DNA from: CAYUVF01 sp964448045 | GTDB taxonomy: Bacteria; Bacteroidota; Rhodothermia; Rhodothermales; Salinibacteraceae | Assembly (NCBI GenBank): GCA_964448045.1 | Contig: CAYUVF010000077.1 | Location: 1 to 13,367, forward strand | Length of the DNA: 13,367 nt | Reading direction: 5' to 3' | Shown: positions 1-8,853 of the stretch, in pieces | Layout: the number at the start of each line of letters is the position of its first letter | Position numbering within the stretch: position 1 is the stretch's first letter | Made by a program: the position numbers and the translations under genes | Notes under the pieces: model-generated | What the model saw: only the letters and a program-made list of their open reading frames with translations | What the model was told of the DNA's origin: nothing | Database searches by the model: none

Positions 1-165
1 GCCGTAATCCAGGCGGACGAGCCCCCGGGGTCCCAGCTTGTTGAGGACATGGTTGCCCGAGCCCGAGAGGCCCGTGATGACCACGAGCTCGTTGCGCGGG
101 ATGTCGAGGTCGATGTTCTGGAGGTTGTGCTCGCGCGCGCCGCGAATCGTAATGCGTTCGGGCAT
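1..165 (-). CDS. uvrA: UvrA excinuclease ATPase, N-terminal fragment, cut by window edge
   Basis: The first 55 codons of a minus-strand gene read MPERITIRGAREHNLQNI and continue to VVITGLSGSG, the classic start of UvrA, the ABC-type ATPase that recognises damaged DNA in nucleotide excision repair. The start codon is at 163-165, and the rest of the gene runs off the left edge. Normally the Walker A motif reads GLSGSGKSSLAFDT. Here the match stops at GLSGSG and is followed by NHVLNKLGPRGLVRLDYG, which I do not recognise as UvrA. The lysine that contacts the ATP phosphates is therefore missing in this reading. Either the gene is rearranged at about position 50, or the first 50 bases are an assembly-edge artefact. 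I see no clear ribosome binding site, in line with the neighbouring genes. Identity of the first 37 residues is secure; whether the gene is intact is not. Confidence 0.85.
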   Translation of the reverse strand, partial: MPERITIRGAREHNLQNIDLDIPRNELVVITGLSGSGNHVLNKLGPRGLVRLDYG

Positions 166-237
166 GAAGCGGTGGGGACGGGATCACAAATAGCCGGTTA
201 CACAGAAGATTTACACCCACTCCCCACCCCGACGTTT

Positions 238-250
238 CCCGAAATTCGGG
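238..250. promoter_or_regulatory. Perfect 13-bp dyad upstream of uvrA, possible operator
   Basis: CCCGAAATTCGGG has 6-bp arms around one central base, too tight for an RNA hairpin but suitable for a dimeric repressor. It lies 73 bases before the uvrA start, in the 205-base spacer between the oxidoreductase stop and uvrA. uvrA is often under SOS control, so a LexA-type site is conceivable, but I do not know the LexA motif of this lineage. The rest of 166-370 shows only a loose GGTTACA/TGTAACC inverted pair and no convincing terminator or -35/-10 boxes. Confidence 0.25.
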
Positions 251-370
251 CTAACGAGAAGCTGTAACCCAGGCGTTGCGGATGGATGCATCGGCCAAGC
301 TTCCCCGAACCTCCCCCCGTGCCCCATCACGAATGTCAACAGCCCCGATGCGCGCCAATGCACTCTGACC

Positions 371-1780
371 TCAGTCCGCCTCCACGGGTGCGAGATCGTC
401 CAGAATCCAGGGCATCAGCTCGGACACGGTGGGATGGGCAAAAACGACGGTGCGGTACTCGGTGCAGGGCACCCCGCTGTGCATGACCGCCGTGAACATG
501 TTGATGATCTCATCGCCGTTGACGCCCAGGATAGCCGCGCCCACGATCTGGTCGGTGTCGCCATCGACGAGGAGCTTGACGAAGCCCTCGGTCTGGCCCA
601 TCTCTTTGGCCCGGGCAATGCGCGACATGGGCCGTTTCGCTTTGAGGAGATTGATGCCGCGGTCCAGCGCTTGCTGTTCGGTGAGGCCCACGCGGCCCAG
701 CGGCGGATCGGTGAAGAGGGCGTAGGTGAGCGTGCGATCCTCCACCGTGCGTGCCCCGCCGGGCACGTCGCCGTCGAAGAGGTGACTCAGCACGATCTCG
801 GCGTCGTTCACTGCCGTGTGCGTGAAGGCACCCAGCTGATCGTTCACGTCGCCCAGCGCGTAGACGCCCTCTACATTCGTGCGCAACACCGCATCGACTT
901 CCAGGTAGCCGCGGTCATCGACCCTCAGATGCCCCGCCTCGGGATCGAGCCGATCGGTGTTGGGCACGCGTCCAGCGCCGATCAGCAGGTGCGAGCCGCT
1001 CACCGTGCGGGCCTGCTCATCAGCCCCGGCGGTGACGTCCACGTCGACGGTCGCCGTCGTACCCGGCTGCACCCGCTCGACCGAGGCGTTGAGCACGAAC
1101 TCGATGCCTTCCTCTTCCAGAATCTCCTGCACGCCATCCGAGATGTCAGGGTCCTCACGCCCGATGATCCGTGGCCCCTGCTCCAGGATCGTGACTTCGG
1201 CGCCAAAGCGGCGAAACATCTGCCCAAACTCCAACCCGATATAGCTGCCGCCCACGATGATGAGATGATCGGGCACTTCGGTGAGTTCGAGGATACGCCG
1301 GTTGTCGAGCCAGTCGACGGTGTCGAGACCCGGAATATCGGGCACGCGAGCACGTCCGCCCACATTGATGAAGAGAGTGTCGCCGGTGATGACGTCGTCG
1401 CCCACGGCGATCTCTTTTTCACCGACGAAGTGCGCCCATCCATCGAACAGCGTCACTGCGTCCTCGGATTCGAGCCACGTGCGCAGGCCGTCCCGGCTGC
1501 TGTGGCGGATCTTATTCATCCGCGCCATGACGCGCTCGAAGTTGACTTCTACCGGACCGGTGCTGACCCCATAGGCCTCGGTGGTGCGCGCCCGATGCGC
1601 AGCTTTGGCACTGGCGATGAGCGTTTTGGTGGGCGTACAGCCGACGTTGACACAGGTGCCGCCCACATCCCCCCCTTCGATAACAGCGATAGATCCGCCG
1701 CGCCCCAGCAGGTCGCCGATGAGGGTGCCCGTGGCCTGCCCGGTGCCGATGAGAACATAGTCAAATGCGCGCCTGGCCAT
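371..1780 (-). CDS. FAD-dependent pyridine nucleotide-disulfide oxidoreductase (MerA/RclA-like)
   Basis: A cytoplasmic flavoprotein of 469 residues that should pass electrons from NAD(P)H through FAD to a redox-active cysteine pair. The FAD-binding motif GTGQATG is at residues 12-18, with Glu35 at the ribose position. The catalytic pair Cys43-x4-Cys48 lies in GGTCVNVGCTPTK. A second Rossmann motif, VGGSYIG, binds NAD(P)H. The FAD-closing stretch ALGDVNDQLGAFTHTA and the dimerisation domain with the His449/Glu454 pair (HPTVSE) follow. It lacks both the N-terminal metal-binding domain and the C-terminal vicinal cysteines of true mercuric reductase, so an RclA-like or uncharacterised reductase is more likely. 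The open frame extends 19 codons upstream to 1837, but that part (MLICTLRTLCFL) is unlike family N-termini, so I use the Met before ARRAFDYVLIG. The family is certain; the substrate is unknown. Confidence 0.93.
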   Translation of the reverse strand: MARRAFDYVLIGTGQATGTLIGDLLGRGGSIAVIEGGDVGGTCVNVGCTPTKTLIASAKAAHRARTTEAYGVSTGPVEVNFERVMARMNKIRHSSRDGLRTWLESEDAVTLFDGWAHFVGEKEIAVGDDVITGDTLFINVGGRARVPDIPGLDTVDWLDNRRILELTEVPDHLIIVGGSYIGLEFGQMFRRFGAEVTILEQGPRIIGREDPDISDGVQEILEEEGIEFVLNASVERVQPGTTATVDVDVTAGADEQARTVSGSHLLIGAGRVPNTDRLDPEAGHLRVDDRGYLEVDAVLRTNVEGVYALGDVNDQLGAFTHTAVNDAEIVLSHLFDGDVPGGARTVEDRTLTYALFTDPPLGRVGLTEQQALDRGINLLKAKRPMSRIARAKEMGQTEGFVKLLVDGDTDQIVGAAILGVNGDEIINMFTAVMHSGVPCTEYRTVVFAHPTVSELMPWILDDLAPVEAD

Positions 1781-1862
1781 GAGAAGCAGTTGGAATGGAT
1801 GAAGAAAACAGAGTGTACGGAGCGTGCAAATCAACACCGGCTGCTGCTTCGTCCCGTCCCCG

Positions 1863-1901
1863 GGCCCAGCGTTACAGCGCCGGGCCGTTTGGGTTGTAAC
1901 G
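1863..1901 (-). promoter_or_regulatory. Two overlapping inverted repeats in the leader of the oxidoreductase gene
   Basis: Positions 1863-1871 and 1878-1886 form a 9-bp stem with a 6-base loop. On minus-strand RNA the only non-Watson-Crick pair is a G-U. A second inverted pair, CGTTACA at 1870-1876 and TGTAACG at 1895-1901, shares two bases with the first stem, so the two structures exclude each other. They lie 83-121 bases upstream of the oxidoreductase start, within the 281-base divergent spacer (1781-2061) it shares with the plus-strand channel gene. They could be a leader RNA switch, an operator or chance. The rest of the spacer shows nothing convincing. Confidence 0.3.
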
Positions 1902-2061
1902 ATCCACTGGAATCAGGGAGCGACTTGGATCGCATCGCTGCCACGTCTATCTTCCGATAATCTCCGGATCCGCAGATCGGCTGCGCCTCACACCTCACGC
2001 AAGTCATGCCCTTCATCCATCGCCAACCAGACCTACTCCGAATCAGGACAGCTTTAACGCT

Positions 2062-3093
2062 ATGCACACCGTTACGATCAACCAGATTCTGATTTCGCTT
2101 GCCATCGTCGCCTCGGGCGGCGTCGGAGCCTATCTGACGTTTCGGTTCTTCCGGTGGCTGGGCCTGCGGGTGAAGAACAGTCGGTTCGAGATGGACGGGC
2201 TCCTGATCCGTGTCCTGGGACCTCCCATCAGCCTTCTCGTGGCCCTCGGATCCGTTTCCTATGCGCTGTACCGCATCCCCGAGATTCGCACGCAGGTCGG
2301 AGAATGGGAAGGGGTCCAGCGTGCCATCCTCATCCTGACGGGCACCTGGGTGCTCGCCAGCCTCATCAAGAACCTGATCCGCGAGTACGGCCTGCCGCTG
2401 GCCGCGCGCACTGATACCGACGTTGACGAACGCGTGGTGCGCCTGCTGGATCTGACCGCCGTGTACGTGATCTGGTTCGCGGGCATTCTCATCGCCCTGC
2501 GCGAGATGGACGTGCAGGTGACGGCGTTCCTGGCGTCGGCGGGCATCGTGGGGCTGGCCGTTGCGCTCGCTGCGAAGACCATCCTGTCGAACGTGCTTAC
2601 GGGCGTCACACTCACGGCCGATCGGAATTTTCGCGTGGGCGACCGCATTGAGGTGAGCGGATACATCGGCGACGTGCTGTCGATCAATCTGCACAAGACG
2701 GTGATCCGCACGCGCGACAACGAGATCGTGATGATCCCGAACGACGTCCTCGGGAAAGAGATCATCATCAACCACATGCTGCCCGAGCAGAAGACGCGGA
2801 TCGAAATGGAGATCGGGGTGGCATACGGCAGCGACCTGGATCGGGCCACCGAGATCCTGCAGGCGATCACCCGTGAGATGGACCGCATCCTGCCGAATCC
2901 GACGCCCGAGGTCAACGTGCGCGCCCTCGGCGACAATGCCATCGTGCTCCAGATTCTGGTTTGGATCGACCGCCCGCGCGGTAAGCGGGCCGTCCGCAAT
3001 GCCGTGTACCGCCGGGCCCTCGCGCGCTTCGACGAAGCGGGCATCGAGATTCCGTTCCCGCAGCGCGTGGTGCACATGCGAACCGGGTCGTGA
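2062..3093 (+). CDS. Small-conductance mechanosensitive channel, MscS family
   Basis: An inner-membrane channel of 343 residues that would open under membrane tension and release solutes on hypo-osmotic shock. Hydrophobic segments are seen at about residues 8-30, 51-71, 87-105, 131-147 and 153-181, more than the three helices of E. coli MscS. The last is the pore helix, rich in Gly and Ala (SAGIVGLAVALAAKTILSN). It is followed by the MscS beta domain, with FRVGDRIEVSG at 190-200, GDVLSINL at 203-210, TVIRTRDNEIVMIPN at 213-227 and a C-terminal alpha/beta cage. The start is the first Met of the frame; upstream there is only a weak AGGA. It is the only plus-strand gene. It diverges from the oxidoreductase gene and ends 12 bases from the converging debranching-enzyme gene, with no terminator hairpin visible. 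Turgor release fits the halophilic signature of the window. Confidence 0.95.
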   Translation: MHTVTINQILISLAIVASGGVGAYLTFRFFRWLGLRVKNSRFEMDGLLIRVLGPPISLLVALGSVSYALYRIPEIRTQVGEWEGVQRAILILTGTWVLASLIKNLIREYGLPLAARTDTDVDERVVRLLDLTAVYVIWFAGILIALREMDVQVTAFLASAGIVGLAVALAAKTILSNVLTGVTLTADRNFRVGDRIEVSGYIGDVLSINLHKTVIRTRDNEIVMIPNDVLGKEIIINHMLPEQKTRIEMEIGVAYGSDLDRATEILQAITREMDRILPNPTPEVNVRALGDNAIVLQILVWIDRPRGKRAVRNAVYRRALARFDEAGIEIPFPQRVVHMRTGS

Positions 3094-3105
3094 TGGGGCG
3101 CGCAC

Positions 3106-5088
3106 CTACAGGGCGATCTCCTCCGTCTCTCTCGTTGCCGTCCAGGCCGCCAGCAGCTGGGCCACGCCCCACGCCTGGGCCGGGGCGCCACGCGGGGGAA
3201 ACGGCGCGTCGCCATCGAAAATCTCGCTGATGCTGCCCACGACGCCGCCCTCGCGGAGGTGTCGCCGAAGCGGCGCGAGGAACGACCGCGCCATCTCGGC
3301 ATCGCCGTACGCACGGAAATGCGCTTTCACGAACGGACCGAGCAGCCAGCTCCACACCGTGCCCTGATGGTAGGCGGCGTCCCGGTCGTGGGGCGAGCCG
3401 CCGTACGTGCCGAGGTAGTCCGGGTGGCCCGGCGCCAGGCTGCGGAGGCCGTGTGGGGTGACGAGCGCCGCGCTGCAGGCGTCCACGACGGCGCGCTGCT
3501 GGTCGGCGGATAGCGGGCTGTGCGGGAGCGAGACGGCGAGGAGCTGGTTCGGGCGCAGGGCAGGGTCGTCGCCATCCGGGCCGTCGAGCACGTCCCGCAA
3601 GTGCCCGCGCTCGTCGTCCCAGAATCGGTTGAAGTGGGCTTCGACCTGTTCGGCCCGCTCGGTGAAGGCGTCCGCCGGTTTGCCCAGCGCGTCGGCAAAG
3701 GCTTCGAGGCTGCGTAGCGCGTTGTACCAGAGGGCGTTGACCTCCACGGGCTTGCCGATGCGCGGCGTGACGACCCAGTCGCCCACCTTCGCGTCCATCC
3801 AGGTGAGCTGTACGCCGGGTTCGCCGGCGTGGAGGAGGCCGTCGTTGGGATCCACCTGGATACCGTATCGCGTGCCCTCCTCGTGCCACGCGACGATGTC
3901 TTCGAGCACGGGAAAGAGGTCGCGGAGCAGGGCGTGGTCGCCGGTGGCGTCGACGGTTGCGCGGATCGCCTCCACGTACCAGAGCGTGGCGTCGACCGTG
4001 TTGTACTCCGGCGTGTCCGACGCGTCGGGGAAGCGGTTGGGGATCATGCCCTGGTCTACGTACTGCCCGTACGTCCGCAGGATGGTGGCGGCGACCTCCG
4101 GGCGGCCCGTGGCGAGCGTGAGGCCCGGCAGGGCGATCATCGTGTCGCGCCCCCAGTCGCCAAACCACGGATAGCCGGCGATGATGGAGCGGCCGTCGGG
4201 CACGTCGTCGGTAGAGCGCGCCACCACGAACTGATCGGCGGCGCGGGCGAGCTGCTGGATGTCCGCGGGCGCGTCGCCGAGGTCGGCCTGGTCCAGCAGG
4301 GCGTCGTCGTGGCCGGTCCGGCGCTGGAGCGCGGCTGCGCCGTCGAGGGGGGCGTCGGGCTCGGTGCTGAACACGAGCGTGACCGACGCGCCGGGGGCCA
4401 GCGTAGTCGTGAAGGTGGCCGCGTGCAGGTGATCCTCCCGGGCGTCGAGCCCGCGGTAGGCTTCCGTGGCGAGGTGGAAATCGCGGTACCAGTCGTGGCG
4501 GGCGGTGGCTTCGGCGTCGGTGCTCCGCAGGAAAAAGGGCGTCGCGCCGTCGAAGGCCTGCACCTGCAGTCCCTCCGTGACCGGCGACACGTTCATCGTC
4601 CAGCCGTCCGCCCGCGTGGTGGCGTGGTGGTCCCGGTGGTTGACGAACGTTTTTACGTGCAGATCGACCGGCGACCGGGCACGGGCCAGCGTGTAGCGGA
4701 CGAACGTCGTGTTCGCGCCGGGCTCCATCCACACGCGCTTCTCCAGTAGCGCATCGCCGAGGGCGTACGTCCACACCGGCACCGTTCCGTCGAGGTGGAA
4801 ACGGTCGAGGTAGACGAAGCCGCGCGGATCGATCGTATTGCCGGCCCACCGGTGGGCGGCAAGCGGATACTCGATGCCATTCACCGTGACGGTTTCGTCC
4901 GTGCCGGCGACAAGCAGCGTGCGCCCGAGCGGCGGGTCGAGCGCAGCGACGAGGAGGCCGTGGTAGCAGCGCGTCCGGAGGCCGCTGACGGTGCCCATCG
5001 CATAGCCGCCGATGCCGTTGGTCGCCAGCCACTCGCGGCGGGCGGAGACGTGGGGATCACTGGAGCAGGCGCGCCCGAAATCGGTCAT
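3106..5088 (-). CDS. Glycogen debranching enzyme, GH133 amylo-alpha-1,6-glucosidase
   Basis: A 660-residue cytoplasmic enzyme expected to hydrolyse alpha-1,6 branch points of glycogen and release free glucose. The N-terminal domain carries REWLATNGIGGYAMGTVSG (residues 18-36) and TRCYHGLLVAAL, hallmarks of bacterial and archaeal debranching enzymes. The (alpha/alpha)6 catalytic domain begins near residue 290. It contains GYPWFGDWGRDTM, with Asp311 and Asp315, then PDASDTPEYNTVDATLWYVEA with an acidic Asp/Glu cluster, VNALWYNALR, and GTYGGSPHDRDAAYHQGTVW around His574. Length is normal for the single-activity prokaryotic form without a transferase domain. The start at 5088 lies inside the 3' end of the upstream epimerase gene, with a 32-base overlap, which implies translational coupling. 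Any later Met would remove the conserved EWLATNG block. The free glucose it makes could feed the glucose dehydrogenase encoded further right. Confidence 0.95.
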   Translation of the reverse strand: MTDFGRACSSDPHVSARREWLATNGIGGYAMGTVSGLRTRCYHGLLVAALDPPLGRTLLVAGTDETVTVNGIEYPLAAHRWAGNTIDPRGFVYLDRFHLDGTVPVWTYALGDALLEKRVWMEPGANTTFVRYTLARARSPVDLHVKTFVNHRDHHATTRADGWTMNVSPVTEGLQVQAFDGATPFFLRSTDAEATARHDWYRDFHLATEAYRGLDAREDHLHAATFTTTLAPGASVTLVFSTEPDAPLDGAAALQRRTGHDDALLDQADLGDAPADIQQLARAADQFVVARSTDDVPDGRSIIAGYPWFGDWGRDTMIALPGLTLATGRPEVAATILRTYGQYVDQGMIPNRFPDASDTPEYNTVDATLWYVEAIRATVDATGDHALLRDLFPVLEDIVAWHEEGTRYGIQVDPNDGLLHAGEPGVQLTWMDAKVGDWVVTPRIGKPVEVNALWYNALRSLEAFADALGKPADAFTERAEQVEAHFNRFWDDERGHLRDVLDGPDGDDPALRPNQLLAVSLPHSPLSADQQRAVVDACSAALVTPHGLRSLAPGHPDYLGTYGGSPHDRDAAYHQGTVWSWLLGPFVKAHFRAYGDAEMARSFLAPLRRHLREGGVVGSISEIFDGDAPFPPRGAPAQAWGVAQLLAAWTATRETEEIAL

Positions 5089-5830
5089 CGGTCGTGGGGG
5101 GGAGGCGAAGGAGGTCGGCGGAGGCGAAGATGGGTGGCACGTCGAGGTCCAGCGACGGCTCGGCGTAGAGCTGCGGCGGGACGCCGATGTCGGCCAAGTA
5201 CAGGGCGCCCACCACGGGCCGGGCTTCTTCGGCGTGCAACCCGGTCTTGGGAAGCGCCAGCGTCATCGTCGCGTCGGCGCGGATGGCAGGCGTGTGCACC
5301 GCGCCGGTGGTGGCGTCCAGTCCAGAGGGCACGTCGAGGCTCAAGATGGGGGCCATGTGGTCGTTGGCGGCCCGGATCAGATCGGCGGCCGTCCCGCGCG
5401 GATCGCCGGACAGGCTGTAGCCGATGAGCGCGTCGAGCAGCACATCGGCGTCGGGAAGCGCCGTGTCGTCCGGGGCGGGGCGAACCGGCACGTCCATCGC
5501 CTGGAGGATCGCGAGCTGGTGGGCGGGCACGCCGTCGTAGGTGTCCGGCGGCTTGGTGGTGACGACCTGCACGTCGGCGCCCCAGGCATGCAGGCGCCGC
5601 GCCGCGACGAGTCCGCCGCCCCCGTTGCCGCCCGTGCCGGCCAGGATGACGACCGTCCGATCCCGCGGGTCGCCGTCCAGGAACCGGCGGCGGGCCAGGT
5701 GGGCGAGGTGACGCCCGGCGTGCTCCATCATCTGGAGCAGCGCGATGCCGACTTCGTCCACCATCAGCCGGTCGACCTCGCGCATCTGCTCGGTCGTGAG
5801 GGTGGGGATGTCGTGATCCTCGTCCGGCAT
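5057..5830 (-). CDS. nnrE: NAD(P)H-hydrate epimerase, single YjeF N-terminal domain
   Basis: A 257-residue protein of the YjeF_N family, which interconverts the R and S forms of hydrated NAD(P)H so that the damaged cofactor can be repaired. Visible motifs are LTTEQMREVDRLMVDEVGI at the N-terminus, the glycine-rich AGTGGNGGGGL near residues 64-74, DALIGYSLSGDPRG near 133-146 and LSLDVPSGLDATTG near 163-176. The partner dehydratase domain, which many bacteria carry on the same chain, is absent and not encoded in this window. The frame extends upstream to a Met at 5887, but the family alignment begins just after MPDEDHD, so I choose 5830. The stop lies 32 bases inside the debranching-enzyme gene, so the two are probably cotranscribed. 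Cofactor repair would suit a neighbourhood of NAD(P)-dependent sugar oxidation, though this is inference. Confidence 0.92.
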   Translation of the reverse strand: MPDEDHDIPTLTTEQMREVDRLMVDEVGIALLQMMEHAGRHLAHLARRRFLDGDPRDRTVVILAGTGGNGGGGLVAARRLHAWGADVQVVTTKPPDTYDGVPAHQLAILQAMDVPVRPAPDDTALPDADVLLDALIGYSLSGDPRGTAADLIRAANDHMAPILSLDVPSGLDATTGAVHTPAIRADATMTLALPKTGLHAEEARPVVGALYLADIGVPPQLYAEPSLDLDVPPIFASADLLRLPPTTDDRFRARLLQ

Positions 5831-5858
5831 ATGATTGGGTTTGGTTATGAGGTGGACC

Positions 5859-5876
5859 CGTGACATTACAGTCACG
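5859..5876. promoter_or_regulatory. Dyad CGTGAC-N6-GTCACG ahead of nnrE
   Basis: Perfect 6-bp inverted arms flank the six bases ATTACA, 29 bases upstream of the chosen nnrE start. It could be a repressor or activator site or a small leader hairpin. It loosely recalls a CRP-type half-site arrangement (GTGA...TCAC), but the spacing of eight bases between those half-sites is two more than the CRP consensus. If the longer nnrE start at 5887 were used, the dyad would be coding, which is a mild argument for the shorter start. Confidence 0.3.
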
Positions 5877-5910
5877 TTAGGCCACAAAACTGCACAAGAA
5901 GAACCGTTGT

Positions 5911-6033
5911 CCCTCTCTCTGACTCTCTCACCAGGGGGAGAGGATTTTTCCGCGACGTCTTCTCCTTTTCGTCTGGAAAGAGGCCTCGATGATACGTCTC
6001 CTCTCCCTTAACGGAAGAGAGACAGGGTGAGGG
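5911..6033. repeat. Pair of inverted REP-like repeats rich in CCCTCTC/GGGAGAGG
   Basis: Copy one (5911-5944, plus orientation) and copy two (5999-6033, minus orientation) are about 34-35 bases each. Both run from CCCTC to GGGAGAGGA and share a CTG-(A/T)-CTCTCT core. A 54-base spacer separates them, so the pair could fold into one long stem-loop. Each copy also has short self-complementary ends. Similar CCCTCTCC...GGAGAGGG elements are scattered between genes in many bacteria. Here the pair lies between the GH63 gene and nnrE and may end or attenuate the upstream transcript, although no U-run follows on the minus strand. No gene is seen in 5831-6092. Confidence 0.6.
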
Positions 6034-6092
6034 TGATAGAAAGAAGGAGCTTGGGCGGGTAGCCGTGCGCGCATCCCCCCATTGGCCGTCTG

Positions 6093-8735
<2,643 letters not shown>

Positions 8736-8736
8736 T

Positions 8737-8770
8737 CGATTGGTGATTTTCGATTGGTGATTTTCGATTG
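8737..8770. repeat. 14-bp tandem repeat touching the GH63 start codon
   Basis: The unit CGATTGGTGATTTT occurs twice in perfect copy (8737-8750, 8751-8764), followed by six bases of a third copy. On the coding strand this is AAAATCACCAATCG, ending one base before the ATG at 8733-8735. It occupies the place where a ribosome binding site would be. It is AT-rich compared with its surroundings. Confidence 0.9.
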
Positions 8771-8774
8771 CATC

Positions 8775-8790
8775 CCGATTCTGGAATCGG
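8775..8790. promoter_or_regulatory. Perfect inverted repeat CCGATTC-TG-GAATCGG
   Basis: Seven-base arms around two central bases; as RNA it would give a 6-bp stem with a CTGG loop. It lies 40-55 bases upstream of the GH63 start, between the 14-bp tandem array and the word module that follows the GH15 stop. It could be an operator or a small hairpin in the GH15-GH63 transcript. There is no U-run, so it is not a typical terminator. Confidence 0.35.
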
Positions 8791-8820
8791 TATGCCGGCA
8801 GGGCAAACGCACCGTTTCAA

Positions 8821-8845
8821 CCTTCAACGTTCCAACCTTCAACGC
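8821..8845 (-). repeat. 25-bp GTTGAA word module, copy A, after the GH15 stop
   Basis: On the minus strand the core reads GTTGAAGGTTGGAACGTT. It begins 8 bases after the GH15 stop codon and differs from copy C (11761-11785) at only 2 of 25 positions. It is made of 7-8 base words (GTTGAAG, GTTGGAAC, GTTGAAG). Similar words continue weakly on both sides (GTTGAAAC, GCGTTTTC). Confidence 0.85.
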
Positions 8846-8853
8846 GAAAACGC

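Noticed and set aside
371..1780. Mercury resistance operon
   Set aside because: There are no merR, merT or merP genes nearby, and the reductase lacks the mercury-binding cysteines.
1781..1837. Upstream extension of the oxidoreductase start to 1837
   Set aside because: The extra 19 residues do not look like the family, whose N-terminus begins a few residues before the FAD motif.
1925..1953. Possible promoter for the MscS gene (TTGGAT, 17 bases, TATCTT)
   Set aside because: Only 3 of 6 and 4 of 6 bases match the sigma-70 boxes, and promoters of this lineage may differ, so it is no better than chance.
434..1960. Long plus-strand open frame of 508 codons opposite the oxidoreductase gene
   Set aside because: It is the antisense shadow of a clearly conserved gene in GC-rich DNA, and its product has no recognisable motif.
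2912..5032. Long minus-strand open frame of 706 codons in another frame of the debranching gene
   Set aside because: Its product is extremely rich in Arg, Pro and Ala, typical of an off-frame reading, and the alternative frame encodes an intact GH133 enzyme.
5831..5887. Upstream extension of nnrE to 5887
   Set aside because: Family similarity begins just after MPDEDHD, and the extension contains a perfect dyad more likely to be regulatory.
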